Shown here in pieces: positions 23,251 to 35,150 of a stretch of DNA of 64,000 nt. Location: positions 4,154,001 through 4,218,000 of the forward strand of contig QCXZ01000053.1 of the NCBI GenBank assembly GCA_025024175.1, in the 5' to 3' direction. The DNA is from Rhyzopertha dominica. Taxonomy: Eukaryota; Arthropoda; Insecta; Coleoptera; Bostrichidae. The position numbers and the translations under genes were made by a program. Each line of letters begins with the position of its first letter. The stretch's first letter is position 1. The notes under the pieces were generated by a model. It was not told the DNA's origin. It ran no database searches and worked only from the letters and a program-made list of their open reading frames with translations.

Positions 23251-25281
23251 CCTCGTATTAAACGAGATATTTTTATTCTTTATAAGCCTCCTGATAGAAT
23301 GAATATAATTTAAGCCAATTCATGCAGGCTTAAAATGCGTTATTAAAAATATATTATACTAAATAACCAGCAGTGCAAACAAACTTATTTTTTCCTAAAA
23401 GTGGAAAAATATATATTATGTAAATATTTGTTATATATGCACATCAGTTGCAATCAAAATATCGATACTTTTTCGCCCTGAATTTCTTTGTAAAGGTTAA
23501 ATAGTAATTTCTAAATTATTTCGGCAAATTTTCTTCTATTTGAACGTATTTTCCAAACACTTTGTGGAATATCCGATGGCAAATTTCTCCGAATGCTCTT
23601 TAAAGCATTTGTATAAATAATTATCTGAATCACATTTTCAAAATCTATTATACAAGTAGACTGAGGCTTAACCAGATTTAGAGCCGTTGGTTTCAAAGTA
23701 ACCCTATAATAACAGATTACTGCAGAAATTATTTATAAGTGAACTGAGTGTCATTGACACAACATAGCACATTATATTAGGTAGACCTTTCTTAGAGAGC
23801 GACGACAATCACCGGCGGGGTTTTTTTTCAATTTTCGCGTTTTAATTTCGCCGAGATCGAGATTAATAGTGGCGTAGGCGTCTGTTCTCTTCAGAAATGA
23901 GGAGTAATTAAGTAGAATGTGTTATTAGGCCCAATTTCCTAGAAGTATAATGCTCGCACAATTTTTCTGGAGCTTTATAGCGCTCGGATGCCATTTTCAG
24001 CCATTGATTTTATCGATGAAACATAGGTAAGCCAAACACCAAATCGCTCTGTTTTCGGTACGTGCGTTACACAAACCGTCGCAATTTAAGTTGCAGCAGT
24101 AGTATCTACGTACTAATTTATTTTAGGTGTTGGAAAAAAAATGACTAAGGAATTGGGACTTACGGTTTTCGCAAAATACTACCTGAAAACGCATTTTTAA
24201 CGGCACTAGTTTTCTACTCATCTAAAACTGTGTTATGTACAAGCTGTATTAAAAGGCCGTACCCCTTTTATTGCTTGATCACTCAATGTCGTTCGAATAA
24301 CCTATATCTGTGTCATTTTGTGTCAGTGTGACCTTGTCGTCTCCGACAAGAATCTTAGCAGGTAAGGGTTTCCGCCTTAGTATTTTTCTGGCGTTTGACT
24401 CCCTCAGGTGACGCTGCAAACCATGAATCCTCCGCCTTCAGATTCAAAGCAAGAGACGTCGTAGACGTGACGCTGTTGGCCCCGGGGAGCCCGCGATCCG
24501 GCGAAAGAAAATGCCTTATTGGTGCACATTTATTTACTATTTGTTCGTTTGCTGCGGCTGAAAACTGCCGTCGTCGAATGTTATTATTTCCCGTCGGCGC
24601 GGCGGCTTTTCGAGGACTCCGGCGCGAGAAAAACTCCGGGTCGCTTTGTGAAGATACGGAGTCGGCATCGCTCTTTTCAGTCGGCACGATTTATCGAAAC
24701 GGATCCTCCAGAGCGTTTAAACGTCCATATACCGATAGATACAAATAGTTCGCCATTTATATGACTCTTATTCGGACTACATTGGTTTCCTATGCGGAGC
24801 CTGATAAACCGACGGGCGAGGCATCAATTTTCTTTTAAAAATTGAATTCGATTTAGCATCGCGGGGAGCTCGCGCGTTTTTCATAAATCGACTGCGAAAA
24901 TGTATCCGGATCGTGTTTTTATGCCCGGCGCATTTACGGCGATTTATAAGTGATTTACTGAAAGGTGCGGTTTTCGGCATAACTGGAAGGCTGACAGATG
25001 TAAAATATCGCAAATATTCAGCAAACGCGTTAAATTCAAGAGCGCGTTTGGTCTTGACGCTACAGAAGGACCGAATGATGTCGATACAGTATAATAACAC
25101 TAAGTCCAAAAAAATTTGGTGAATTTATTTAAAAATTAAAAAAAACTTTAGTTCTGGCAAATGAATTCCGTCGCCTCATGTAGCAAGCAACATTAGCACG
25201 ATATTTTGCAAAAACAGGTAAACTTTTGTTTGCAGGGGGACAACTTTTGAGATAAGTTTTTAATGGATAGCGCTTACCCTC
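23251..25281. other. No gene recognised
   Basis: AT-rich except for a GC-richer block at about 24300-25060. That block has overlapping open frames on both strands (24355-24687 minus, 24395-24748 plus, 24777-25109 minus), none with a domain. It may be conserved non-coding DNA or a chance high-GC region. Confidence 0.4.
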
Positions 25282-27207
25282 AAAAATTTTAAATGAAACT
25301 ACCCATCTTACGATACATCATTTAAAAGCTTATTACACAAGGAGTCTTGCCATGTAATTAGTTTTACTATTTTTTACCCATTGACGGGGTAGTGGGTCAA
25401 AAAGTGCATTGTAGCAAGTGGCTTATAAAATGGAATATTTTGGACTTTTTTTAACAAAATTTATTGTCTTGCAGTTACAATTAAAATTGTCCTTACTTAA
25501 GCCTAAAAAAACTTGTTAAAAAATAATTGTTACACCTAAGCAAAATGCCAAAAATACTTAAAATTTTCTTTCGACATTACTTGATATTGCAACTCGACAG
25601 TTTATACTGAATTGGCTAAATAATTATCTACTTTGTGTTTCCAATTTTTTGTTTCAACTTTTTGGCTACTTCTTTGGCACGACCATCTTTTTGTTCACAT
25701 TCCTTTTTATAAATCGCGTGAAATTTTAAAGTGAGAGTCCAAGTAATAATGGTTTATTCAACTGCCGAAAGGGTAGAAATAATTTTTATTTACGGTGCTG
25801 AGCATAGCTGTGCTCGTGCGTCAGCAAGGGTGTTTAACGAACGGCACCCCGATAAAAATGTTGACGCTAGGTACATTCTCGATCTCGTGCAGAAATTTCA
25901 AGACACTGGATCTGCAGTAAACAAAAAAAGGGCAGGGAATAGTCGTTGATGAAATGGCCCAACTTGAAGTACTTGGTCATTTTGCAATGGATCCAACTAG
26001 CTCTTTGCATAACATTTCTACAGCCACTGGACTTTCTTATTCATCTGTAAGGAAAGTTACAAAACTGCACAAATTCCATCCCTATAAGATGAAAACTCTC
26101 CAGGAACTCGGCGAAGATGACTTCGATAGAAGACTGCAATTTTGCGAAATTATGACAGAAAAGATTATAGTAAATCCAAATCTAATAAAAAATATCTGCT
26201 TTAGTGATGAATGCACATTTTTTTGAACGGCTCTGTAAATAAACATAACGTCAGGTACTGGAGTGACGAAAATCCTTATATTTTTCGAGAAGGTCATACA
26301 CAAGTTCCTCAGAAGCTGAACGTCTGGGCTGGAATACTTGGTAACGCAATTGTAGGTCCAATTTTCATTGATGGGACGCTAAATGGGGGAATGTATTTAG
26401 AATTACTTGATAACGTTATTGATCCTTTAATCACAGAGCAATTAGAAAACCAACGTGACCCTGAAGGAAATCCAATGTTGGATGAATACGAATTGTTTTA
26501 CCAACATGATGGAGCCCCACCGCATTACGCCATTAATGTGCGAAATTGGTTAAATCATAGATTTCCTCTTCAATGGATTGGTAGGCGTGGAACAATTGAA
26601 TGGCCGCCACGATCACCCGATTTGACTGCTTTAGATTTCTTTCTATGGGGTCATTTACAATCTGTGGTTTACAAAACACAACCTACTAGCCTGGACGATC
26701 TGCGAGAAAGAATTTCCGAAAAGTGCAGCAGGAGTGCGAGAACCGTCTGTATTATTGTATGGAAAGAGGTGGTGCACATTTTGAGAATCTATTATAAGGT
26801 TTGAATTTCTACGGTTTTATTCACACTGTTTTTGGAGTTACAAATAAATAATTTTTCTTTTTCGTGGACATTACATGATAAATACTTTAATGTTAATAAT
26901 AATGTTAAAAGAAAATTTTCAGTATTCTGGGAGTTTTTTTAAATGTCATATTTTTTACAAGTTGTTTGTTTAAATTTTAGGTTCTCGTAAGGACAAATTT
27001 TATTTCCGCTCTAAAATAAAATACATTTTGTTGAAAAGAGTCCAAAATATTCAATTTAATAAGCAACCTGTTTCGTAGGCACTATTAATCTATTACCCCG
27101 TCAATAAGTTAAACGTGGTAAAACTAATTACATGGCCAGACTCTTTGTGAAATAAGCTTTCAAATGATGTATCACAAGATGGATAGTTCCATTTAAAATT
27201 TTTAAAC
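25282..27207 (+). mobile_element. DD41D mariner-like element with long inverted repeats
   Basis: The ends form imperfect inverted repeats of roughly 300 bp (about 25282-25580 and 26900-27207). Matching blocks include TTTTAAATGRAACTAYCCAT at the tips, CATGTAATTAGTTTTAC, GAATATTTTGGACT and TTGTCCTTAC. Such long inverted repeats are unusual for mariner-like elements, whose repeats are typically tens of bases. The transposase relic lies centrally. Exact ends and target duplication are unclear from the flanks. Confidence 0.75.
25749..26804 (+). pseudogene. Tc1/mariner-superfamily transposase, DD41D, two frameshifts
   Basis: The frame starts at the ATG of MVYSTAERVEIIFIYGAEH and reads through the helix-turn-helix region to about 25940, where it shifts frame. 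The second part (25942-26226) has SSVRKVTKLHKFHPYKMK and the first catalytic motif FSDECTFF. A run of T at about 26216-26222 causes the second shift. The last part (26211-26804) has NKHNVRYWSDENP, QHDGAPPHY with the second Asp and SPDLTALDFFLWGHL with the third. Forty-one residues separate the last two catalytic Asp. The sequence is otherwise well preserved, so the copy is fairly young, but it cannot make an intact protein without correction of both shifts. Confidence 0.88.
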
Positions 27208-27796
27208 CATGAATATTGTACATTAACACTACAGTCAATATTGGTGTATTATTTGCACAATATAAGGTGCTTGTGTTGGGATAATATTTTTTTAAAACAC
27301 GGTCAATATTAAGAAGCCATTTAAGTTAACACAAAATAGTAATATGAAAAGTCAAAATTAACATACAAGGACAAAAAACGCAGCACCCCGGAACATATCA
27401 GCTCACTTCTCCTTGCGGCTACCATCTCCGTCCCCTAAATTGGCTAGAGCAAATCCAACTCCAAATCTAATGAATTCCTTGATCGCTTGCAGAGTTGTGT
27501 TTAAAACCAATAGCACCTGTAAAAATATACGAATAGGTATGGAGTCTTGGCTTGGCGAATATACATATAAGATATAAGTATTCTCATTTTTCTTAATCAA
27601 CTCGTTATCTTAATGTGAAGACGTACGGTAATCGATAAATATAAGATTTGACTTAATTAGTATATTACACAGTACCGTTAACTTAATACGACTACGGTCA
27701 ACTTTTGTAAAAGCATCGAACAAAAAATATTTTCATTTAACGATAAGAGATCTCGCATTTGCGCTCAATCGAGAATAAATAAACACATGTATGTAC
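27208..27796. other. No gene recognised
   Basis: AT-rich; no domain-bearing ORF. Confidence 0.45.
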
Positions 27797-28920
27797 CTAT
27801 TTATTCTGGATAGAATATTGAGAAAAACCGTATAAAATCACCTTCATCAACACGATGGATAGACGCAAAACCACCAGGCCATGCTGCACGGGGGCATCTG
27901 TTGACCATACGTTCAATTGTTTGAAAGAGGGTTGATAGATGGATTCCATTAAGAAAAAGTTGCATTTCCCATGACCAGGGAGGTCAGTTTCTGCCATTTT
28001 TCCTGTAGGATCGTCTATAAGCTGTTGATTGAATATATCATGTTTCTTGAGCTACCAAACAGAACGCCATCCATCTTCAATGGTGTAAAGAGCACGAAGG
28101 AAACCTTTTGTCCACAGACAACTGATGGATATTTTTGTCAAGCTTTATACGTAGCAAACTGTCTGCGAATCTCCGGAGGAGCAATGTTTGAAAAATACAG
28201 AAGCCAATATAATGGAGTTGACTTAATTGTTTCAGTAATTCTTGTGTGATGACTATTTTTCCAGACAGGATAGCAGTACTCAACAATGGTAGAAAGCAAG
28301 GCAGTTGCAGAAGTACGGAATAAACTTGCGTTTGTACCCCAACTTGTACTAGCAAGCTTATACAGGATGCTATTTCTAGTCTGATATTTTCTAGATGCTT
28401 CTTGTAGTACGTTAGAGACGTATCTTGCCGGGAAGTTGTGTTTAAGTTTTATGTCATTTTAACACAACTTGTTGCTTTGTCTTTTGATGATTGTTGAGAT
28501 GGAAACAAGCGCCAAGCTTTCAAACAGCAATTCATAATCTCGATGTCTCTTGAAAGGTTTTGTCCAACTACCGAAGTCTTTACTTTGCAAAGCCATGCCA
28601 TATCGTCTGCGTAAATTTTCTCGATTGAGTTACTGGGAGGTCATTTATACAAAGGTTGAAAAGAATAGGCGACAGAACCGATCCTTGTAAAGGACCATTA
28701 TTCAAAATCTTGAATTTGCTAATTTTCCCTCCCAGAAACACTGTGAACTGACGTAAAAACTGCATCCCAGAAAATTAGACAATTGCCTGTCTACATGCAA
28801 TAGCTTGTGAACCAACGCTAGTAACATTAAATATGGTTTGGTGGTTAAATACGTCTACAAGGTTTGGAAATGCACTGGCAAGCTTTCTATAAAATATTTG
28901 GGTACCTATCAACCTACTTA
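27797..28920 (-). pseudogene. LINE reverse-transcriptase fragment, RTE-like or related
   Basis: On the minus strand, 28765-28600 encodes GPLQGSVLSPILFNLCINDLP, a version of the LPQGSVLSPxLFNLYxNDLP motif, and the next frame gives IYADDMAWLCK, the catalytic YADD box. Continuing in shifted frames come QSKDFGSWTKPFKRHRDYEL, FPARYVSNVLQEASRKYQTR and YKLASTSWGTNASLFRTSAT, then VEYCYPVW and LLYFSNIAPPEIRR. This C-terminal block is widespread in insect LINEs. Several frameshifts and stops make it dead. It is unlike the LINE copies at 39.7 and 58.8 kb, so a separate family. Confidence 0.75.
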
Positions 28921-30094
28921 TTCTCTTTTAACTGTGTGCATTATGTGATAAAAGAAAAAAATTATAGGGAACAACTGGCGGCGGAGCTAGTAATTAAAAA
29001 GTCAGGAAAAGTTAAATAGACCACTAACTTGTATCTGCAGGATATTTCTGGTCCCACATCTGTGTAAGGATTCAATCTGTAAAAGAAAGGGGTGCCGTTG
29101 AAAAGAAATTGTCTCTGAAGAAAAGACTGAGGTTTATCCATTGATCTCTTGAGTAGAATGGTGTTCTCATGGACTGTTTTCGAGTGTAACGTTTATATTC
29201 AGTCCTATAAAGGTGAAATGGTTAGCTGGCCGTTTTAGTAGAAACCGCTGCATAAAATTCTATTCACTATCCGTAGATTTATCTTCATTGCCGTACACGG
29301 GATAGTTAAAGCGACCAGCTCTAAGCCTTTTAATAATGTGATGCAGTCGTTATCATTTAGGTCTTCCGTATTACACCAACGTTACTTACCCCATATATTC
29401 AACTGAAACGGGTCGTAGCATTAGTGCAGTGGCGGAGCTACCAGAATGTCGCAAACTGAAAATAACCTTTAGTTCAAAATCTGAAGACATATCAAATTAG
29501 CTGTTAAAAGCAATATTTACATGTATAGGTAGAGATTGCATTATCTATCAAGTATAGTAATCTAGTTTTTGATGCCGTTAGTATCATGGAGTTCAACTAC
29601 GTCACTGCAATGCAGGATGGCATCGTTTCGCGGCAACGACGCGCCGCCTTGAAATAAGTCGAAGTAACGAGGGTAACGGAACGGGTTGAATATGAATTTA
29701 AAGGGATCGATAAATTCTTGGTTGAATGGGTCCCCGTCCGAACACGTCTTGCATGGCACAAGAGCAAAATAAGCGGAAGACCTCGAATAACGGCAGCTAA
29801 TAAGGAAATAGGATTTTGAGCGCGTCCCCGAAATAAAAATGAGGCCGTGTTTTTACGCGGGATTGTCTTGGGTTTTTTTAAGAACGGGGATTACTGTCTT
29901 AGGTGGATTTGGGGGATTAAAACGATGTTTTTGTAGTACCGTGGTGTTACTGTGACTTACCAGAACTGAAAACAAAAAAGGGTTTATAACAGATGACGGT
30001 CTTCATTATGTTCTACGTGAGAGGCAGCACATCTGAGATATGGGGTGTAAACGATCTTTCTTTTTTTGTATGTAACGTAGCAGCTTAAACTGTA
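28921..30094. other. No confirmed gene
   Basis: Mostly AT-rich with a GC-richer block at 29560-29870. The only open frame of interest is the minus-strand candidate at 29562-29759, listed separately. Confidence 0.45.
29562..29759 (-). CDS. Possible terminal coding exon, unrecognised
   Basis: A minus-strand open frame of 65 codons ends in TAG at 29562. It is preceded by a pyrimidine-rich stretch and a possible acceptor (TTGTGCCATGCAAG) at about 29750. The peptide is rich in Asp, Phe and Pro (for example DPFNQEFIDPFKFIFNPFRY) and does not look like a mobile-element protein. No upstream exon partner was found and no family was recognised. It may equally be a chance frame in GC-richer DNA. Confidence 0.2.
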   Translation of the reverse strand: MPCKTCSDGDPFNQEFIDPFKFIFNPFRYPRYFDLFQGGASLPRNDAILHCSDVVELHDTNGIKN

Positions 30095-31665
30095 CAGGGT
30101 GTTTCCTAAGTAATCTAAAATATTATTTGGGGCGCTTCGTCACCCAATTTTAAGACGAAAAGTTCATATAAACATATGTGGTAAGTCTTGTCGTTAATGA
30201 GATACAGGGTGTTTTATTATTTTATTAGAAGCACCAACATGTGTTAAACATAAAGAAAAAATAGTACACTTCAGAGCATATGTTCAAAATGTCCACCTGC
30301 AGCTAAAATGCAAGCATCTGCTCGATGTCTAATTGATTGCCGAATACGTTCGAAGATACCAGGATTGTTACGAATAACATTACAGCCTTGTATGATACGA
30401 TTTTGAAGATCTTGTACGTTTAATATCGGGGTTGTGTAAATGAGCGATTTCAAATATCCCCACACACAAAAATCCAGAGGATTGTGTCCCGGTGATCTAG
30501 AGGGCCACGGGTGTGGAGATCCTCGTCCAATCTAATGGTCTGGAAAAACGTTATTTAAAAACTCGCGTAGAATCACTGAAAAATGTGGAGGAGCTCCGTC
30601 ATGCATGAACCACATGCGCCTTCTAATAATAAGAGGTACATCTTCCATAAGAACTCCATAAGAACTGGAAGTTCATTTTCTAGAAAATTAAGGTATGTCT
30701 CACCGGTCAACCGTGCAGGAAGGAAAAATGGTCCTAGTAAATAATCATCGATGATGCCAAACCAAACATTGACCGAAAATGTTTGTTGAAATCGTTTTAC
30801 AATTATGCCATGTGGATTTACATCTGCCCATATGTGGTTATTATGAAAATTCATAATGCCATGTCTTGAAAAGTTGGCTTCATCCGTATACAGAATATTG
30901 GCAGCAAAATTGGGATTGTTTGCGATTTTATTTAAAATCCATTGGCAATACTGTATGCGAAGCGGATAGTCAGTAGGTAGCAAATGTTGTACACGTTGAA
31001 CGTGATATGGATACAATAAGTTATCTTTTAAAATATTCCAAACAGTTCTGTTACCAACATTTAGTTCATCAGCAATTTTTCTGGTACTCGTTTCTGGATG
31101 TTGATCAATAACTTGAAGAATCTGGTTTTCCAATTGTGGAGTTATATTCTTTGATTTGGCAAAAGTTCCAGTTTCTTGTAAACGAATATGTAGCTTAGTA
31201 AACGTATCTGAACATGGTAAACGATTATTTGGATAACGCTGGGCATACATACGTCTAGCCTCTAAGGCATTACCATTCGCTAATCCATACAAAAAGTGCA
31301 TATTAGCCATTTCAGCATTAGTAAACACAGGGTTCGTTGTTAACTTAACACAAACAGGTCGTATTTATAAAAATTTCTTGTTCGTTTTTTTGCGTTGGTT
31401 TTTAGGTTTGACACAGTATTTGTCAACGTTACTCCAAAGGCCACTTAGAATAAACATGTTTTTTCGTATAACTTTTAAAAACCAGTAGCGTCACCAGGAA
31501 AAATTAATTTCAAATACACTCAGACCTGATTTATTACAAACAATTCAACACCCTGTACCTCATTAACGACAAGACTTATCACACACGTTTATATGAACTT
31601 TTCGTCTTAAAATTGAGTGACAAAGCGCCCCATATGATATTTTAGATTACTTAGGAAACACCCTG
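30095..31665 (-). mobile_element. DD41D mariner-like element with about 120-bp inverted repeats
   Basis: The element of 1,571 bp begins CAGGGTGTTTCCTAAGTAAT and ends with its complement. The inverted repeats match over about 120 bp (also TTTTAAGACGAAAAGTTC and GTCGTTAATGAGATACAGGG). TA duplications lie at 30093-30094 and 31666-31667. The subterminal motif ACAGGGTGTT occurs again at the inner edge of each repeat. The transposase relic is on the minus strand. Confidence 0.9.
30271..31328 (-). pseudogene. Tc1/mariner-superfamily transposase, DD41D, two lesions
   Basis: The minus-strand frame starts at 31328 with MFTNAEMANMHFLYGLANGN and runs through the helix-turn-helix half (EARRMYAQRYPNNRLP) to YTDEANFSRHG, the first catalytic motif, and on to VNVWFGIIDDYLLGPFF. 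An 11-bp tandem duplication at 30645-30666 shifts the frame just before the HDGAPPHFS motif. A TAG follows at about 30536, in PDH-stop-IGRG. The last part (30465-30271) holds DFCVWGYLKSLIY and the C-terminus. Forty-one positions separate the last two catalytic Asp. Apart from these two lesions the protein is well preserved. The SPD motif reads SPG here, which is a further change. Confidence 0.88.
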
Positions 31666-32001
31666 TATATGTGGCATCATGGACTGCACCACATGATGGA
31701 GCAATTACGCGCGAGACAGGAATATTTGTTGTGTTAATGGTAATAATCACGAATAAATTATCTCACGTTCACTATGCAACTCTCTGTATAAATCGTTTCA
31801 TTTTCTAAATCTGAATAAAAAAATTGAAAACTGATCCATGCTCTCAAAGTGGAATAACAATGAATGAATTCTTCTTTAAGATAATAATTCTTCAAGTGTA
31901 TCCACTCAAACCTTTTATTGAATAGCGCTTTCGACAGGTAACTGGGTAACTAATTAGGTGTAATACGAGGGTGAATGATTTCAGCGTCCATAATATAAGA
32001 T
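31666..32001. other. Spacer, nothing recognised
   Basis: About 335 bp between the DD41D element and the Penelope-like copy; no repeats or ORFs of note. Confidence 0.5.
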
Positions 32002-33264
32002 AATATTTTCTCGGAAAGATCGCTGTCTCTTGAAAACACTGGCAGTAGAAGTAGCCAATTTGATTATGGAAAATTTTGAACAGGTAGCGATAAACAGCTT
32101 TCAGTTTAAGCCAAAATGTTGTTATAGGTACGTAGATGACATGTTATTTGGCCCCACGGTATAGAAGAGTTAGGTAGATTTCTAAATCATGTGAACAGTC
32201 AAAATCCTGACATAAAATTTACTATGGAATTAGAAAGTAATGGTAGTTTACCTTTCATGCATGTCCAAATTTACAGAATAAACACTGGACAGTTAAGACA
32301 TGAGGTTTACAGAAAACCAACACACACAGACAGATATTTGCATGCCACATCTCACCACCCTCCCTCTCAAAAGAATAGTCTTATAAGGACGTTATTTGTT
32401 ACAGCACAAATGATCTCAGATGAAAGTTCTTTACAAAAAAAAATATATCATCTTAAATCAACGCTAGTGAGAAATGGTTATAGCAATATGAATATTTGGC
32501 CTTAAGTAAATTCTCAGCCAGGACAAAGTACATTGAAGTTGAGTTTGCCTTATGTACAAGGCCTTTGCGAAAAATTAAACAGGTTGCTTAGAAAGCACGA
32601 CATTTTAGTTGTTGATAGTACATATAATAATTTAGATGAAATTTTAAATTCTACTAAAGATAAGGTACATTTAGAGACTGAAGGTGATTACAGAATTACT
32701 TGTTCTTGCAGCAAGTGTTACATAGGTCAAACAAAAAGAAAAATAGGTACGCGTTTCAAAGAACACATACGTGCTACTAGGCTGCAACAGATAGATAAAT
32801 CTTTCGTAGCTGAACACTCATATTTGACTAAACACATGATTGACTNCAATAAAACAAAAATTTTACATACAGAAAAATATTATTACAAACGTCTAATAAA
32901 AGAAGCTATAGAAATTTGTAGGAATACTAATAATTTTAATAGGGATTGTGGAAATTATGAGTTAGGTGACATTTGGAAGGCTATTTTGTAGTTATCTTTT
33001 ATCAAGTAGTTCGTGTATATCTAGTAGGTAGGTAGTTCCTTTTTCATCGTTAGGTTCTTTTTTATCAGATTGGCACGTTGTTTCTATGACGTCTCGCTTC
33101 CTTGGTGATTAGTTTATTTACTTTCAAAATTTTGTTTGAACTTGTGTCAGGCAAATTTTGAGGTTCTTCGTCTTTGACAAAGATTACAGGTGTAACCGAA
33201 ACGTCAGACTAATAACTTTTGTCAGTGTTTTCAAGAGACAGCGCTCTTTCCGAGAAAATATTGT
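32002..33264 (+). mobile_element. Penelope-like element copy with inverted terminal repeats
   Basis: The left end has AATATTTTCTCGGAAAGA..CGCTGTCTCTTGAAAACACTG (32002-32041), and the right end has the complement (33223-33264), about 40 bp with one or two differences. Between them lie the end of the RT and the GIY-YIG endonuclease on the plus strand, then a UTR with a TTAC/GTAA hairpin and CCGAAACGTC at 33185-33206. Penelope-like elements are known to carry terminal repeats in direct or inverted orientation. The copy lacks most of the RT, so it is an internally deleted or truncated insertion. Confidence 0.75.
32030..32991 (+). pseudogene. Penelope-like RT C-terminus plus GIY-YIG endonuclease
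   Basis: Near 32120 the plus strand encodes CCYRYVDDMLF, the RT catalytic YVDD box, followed by a frameshift. 32191-32505 holds FTMELESNGSLPFMHVQIY, the element-typical VYRKPTHTDRYLHATSHHPP and SQKNSLIRTLF. A stop at 32503 separates it from 32533-32991, which has KLNRLLRKHDILVVDSTYNN and the endonuclease ITCSCSKCYIGQTKRKIGTR, ending in NNFNRDCGNYELGDIWKAIL. An N at 32846 hides one residue. Upstream RT motifs are absent. A close relative lies at 51.8-52.3 kb on the other strand. It is non-functional. Confidence 0.88.
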
Positions 33265-34499
33265 CTTAGTTAGATGTAATGTCATATAATTTTCCTAATA
33301 ATCAAGGCTAGTTCCAAAAATGTCCAGAGACGAGCTGAAATGAGCTGCAATATTTATTTACACAGTTTGAGCAACTTGTCGCGGCGTCGTATCTTAGAGT
33401 TTAATAACGTTTCAGTTGGGTCTGGGGCCTAGATCGCTCCTCAATAGCACGGCGGCTGCTAAGGCGGCGGTCGCAGTCACGAACACAGCGTCTGTTTGCT
33501 CTTTTTGCAGCGCCGGTACTTATCAGGAAATTCAATCATAGGTAACTAAAAGCTCTCGCCCTGGCGTGCTTCAAATAGCATTTTCCGAGATTTTCATAAA
33601 CTTCAACTCGTATTAATCCTATTTTCATTTTCCCGTAGCATGACGCGAAGCTGGCAGCAACATAAATATTTACCCTCGGAGCTGTGTCTAAATAAGAAAT
33701 TTAGATTAAAGCGCCCCAGTGTTCCGGAACGAGCCAACCTACTGGGGCGGATCACGCACCTTGGCACACAATGGCTTAGCTACTCAAAGCGACATGAGTC
33801 TGATGGAAGTTAAATAATACGATTGAAATTAAGAAGTAACTAAGTTTTCACGGAATAATTACATGACTGTAACCTTTTTAGAGACACATAAAAAATCTGG
33901 AGTTTTTTTTTTGTTTACAATGTTACCCAAAAAGTCATAGAATTTATAACAGGATTATTCAGAAGTATTAGGTAGTGTACCTACAAAAGTGTGTATGTAC
34001 ATACACAAAATATCCCAATAAATGATTATTATTACATAACCCGTATATACCATACATACCACGTATAAGCAGAAAAGATGATTTCAAACTTAAACTACTT
34101 TTGTGGAAACCGGCAACATATTGTACCGTACAAGCTCTTGATGTGTCACATTTCGTTTTGCTACATTTACAGATGCTGGCAATACTTATAAACGCTAGTG
34201 GATTCTACTTCTGTAACCGTGTATTTCATTATTCTTTATAAAATCAACATTTGAGTGCAGTAAATTATTATGAATTTTATATGCTAACTTAACACTATCA
34301 AATTTAGTTAGGTTATTTATATTAGATATTGATAATATTTTTACAAAAATGCAGTAGGATAAAGAATAGATTTATTAAATAGAATCTTTACTAACTTTCA
34401 GCCCATTAACAAAAGACCCTTGCCTCCAAAAAGCTATTAAATACATTAAATTACTTAGAAAATAACTATTGTATATAGGAGAACGAGTACCTTTACTTA
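33265..34499. other. No gene recognised
   Basis: GC-richer at about 33340-33800, AT-rich after. A short acceptor/donor-bounded piece at 33511-33542 was considered as an exon but is too short to support. Confidence 0.4.
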
Positions 34500-35150
34500 A
34501 GCCAGAACTAGAGTGTTTTATTTAGTGTGCAAGTTGGAACGCTTTGCCTTTTACACTTTGAATATGATTAGTTAAAATTAAGTTTGTTATCTAAAATTAG
34601 TCATTAGTTCATGCTAGCTACTCGAGTAATTTTCATTCTTTGGTATTTATACACATATAGTTGCACTTCATTGAATTTTAAAGAATTGCATACAATAGCC
34701 ATCATCAGTATATAGTGTCATAATACCGGCAGCATTAAAACACGAAAAGTCATTTATATGTATCAAAAACAACAGAGGTATGTGCACAGATCGCTGTGGT
34801 ACACCTCGCTATACAACTCTATAACTGATTGTATGCCAATTAAACACAGTATATTGCTTCCTATTGGTCAGATTCAAATAATTTGTAAGCTCTATTTTGC
34901 ACACCAATGATTTTCAGCTTATTCATTAGCATCTTATGAGACACAAGATCTAATAATACTGCAATTACAGTTTTATCTAAATTAACATTTGTATATGTAA
35001 AGTCCAAACTGTCACTCAAAAAACTATACTGACTCGCAGTGATGAAACAAGGATCACATTTAGTCAAGTATGTCACAGGTTTTTTCAATTCCACTTCAAA
35101 GATTTTGCAAAAGACAGACAGCACCGAGATAGATCTATAGTTCACAAGAC
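34500..35150 (-). pseudogene. LINE reverse-transcriptase fragment
   Basis: On the minus strand 35145-34861 encodes MNYRSISVLSVFCKIFEVEL (the NYRPISVLS motif), then AVLLDLVSHKMLMNKLKIIG, an eroded version of the DLSKAFD palm motif, and QNRAYKLFESDQ. Further down, frames with RGVPQRSVHIPLLFLIHIND and LYTDDGYCMQFFK carry the PQGS and YADD-equivalent boxes, the second mutated to YTDD. Multiple frameshifts. It fits the Jockey/CR1 assemblage; finer placement was not possible. Confidence 0.7.

Noticed and set aside
24355..25109. Overlapping ORFs of 70-117 residues in a GC-richer block
   Set aside because: Open on both strands, low complexity, no domain, no splice context.
33511..33542. Tiny acceptor/donor-bounded exon
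   Set aside because: Ten codons only; splice-like matches of this length are expected by chance.
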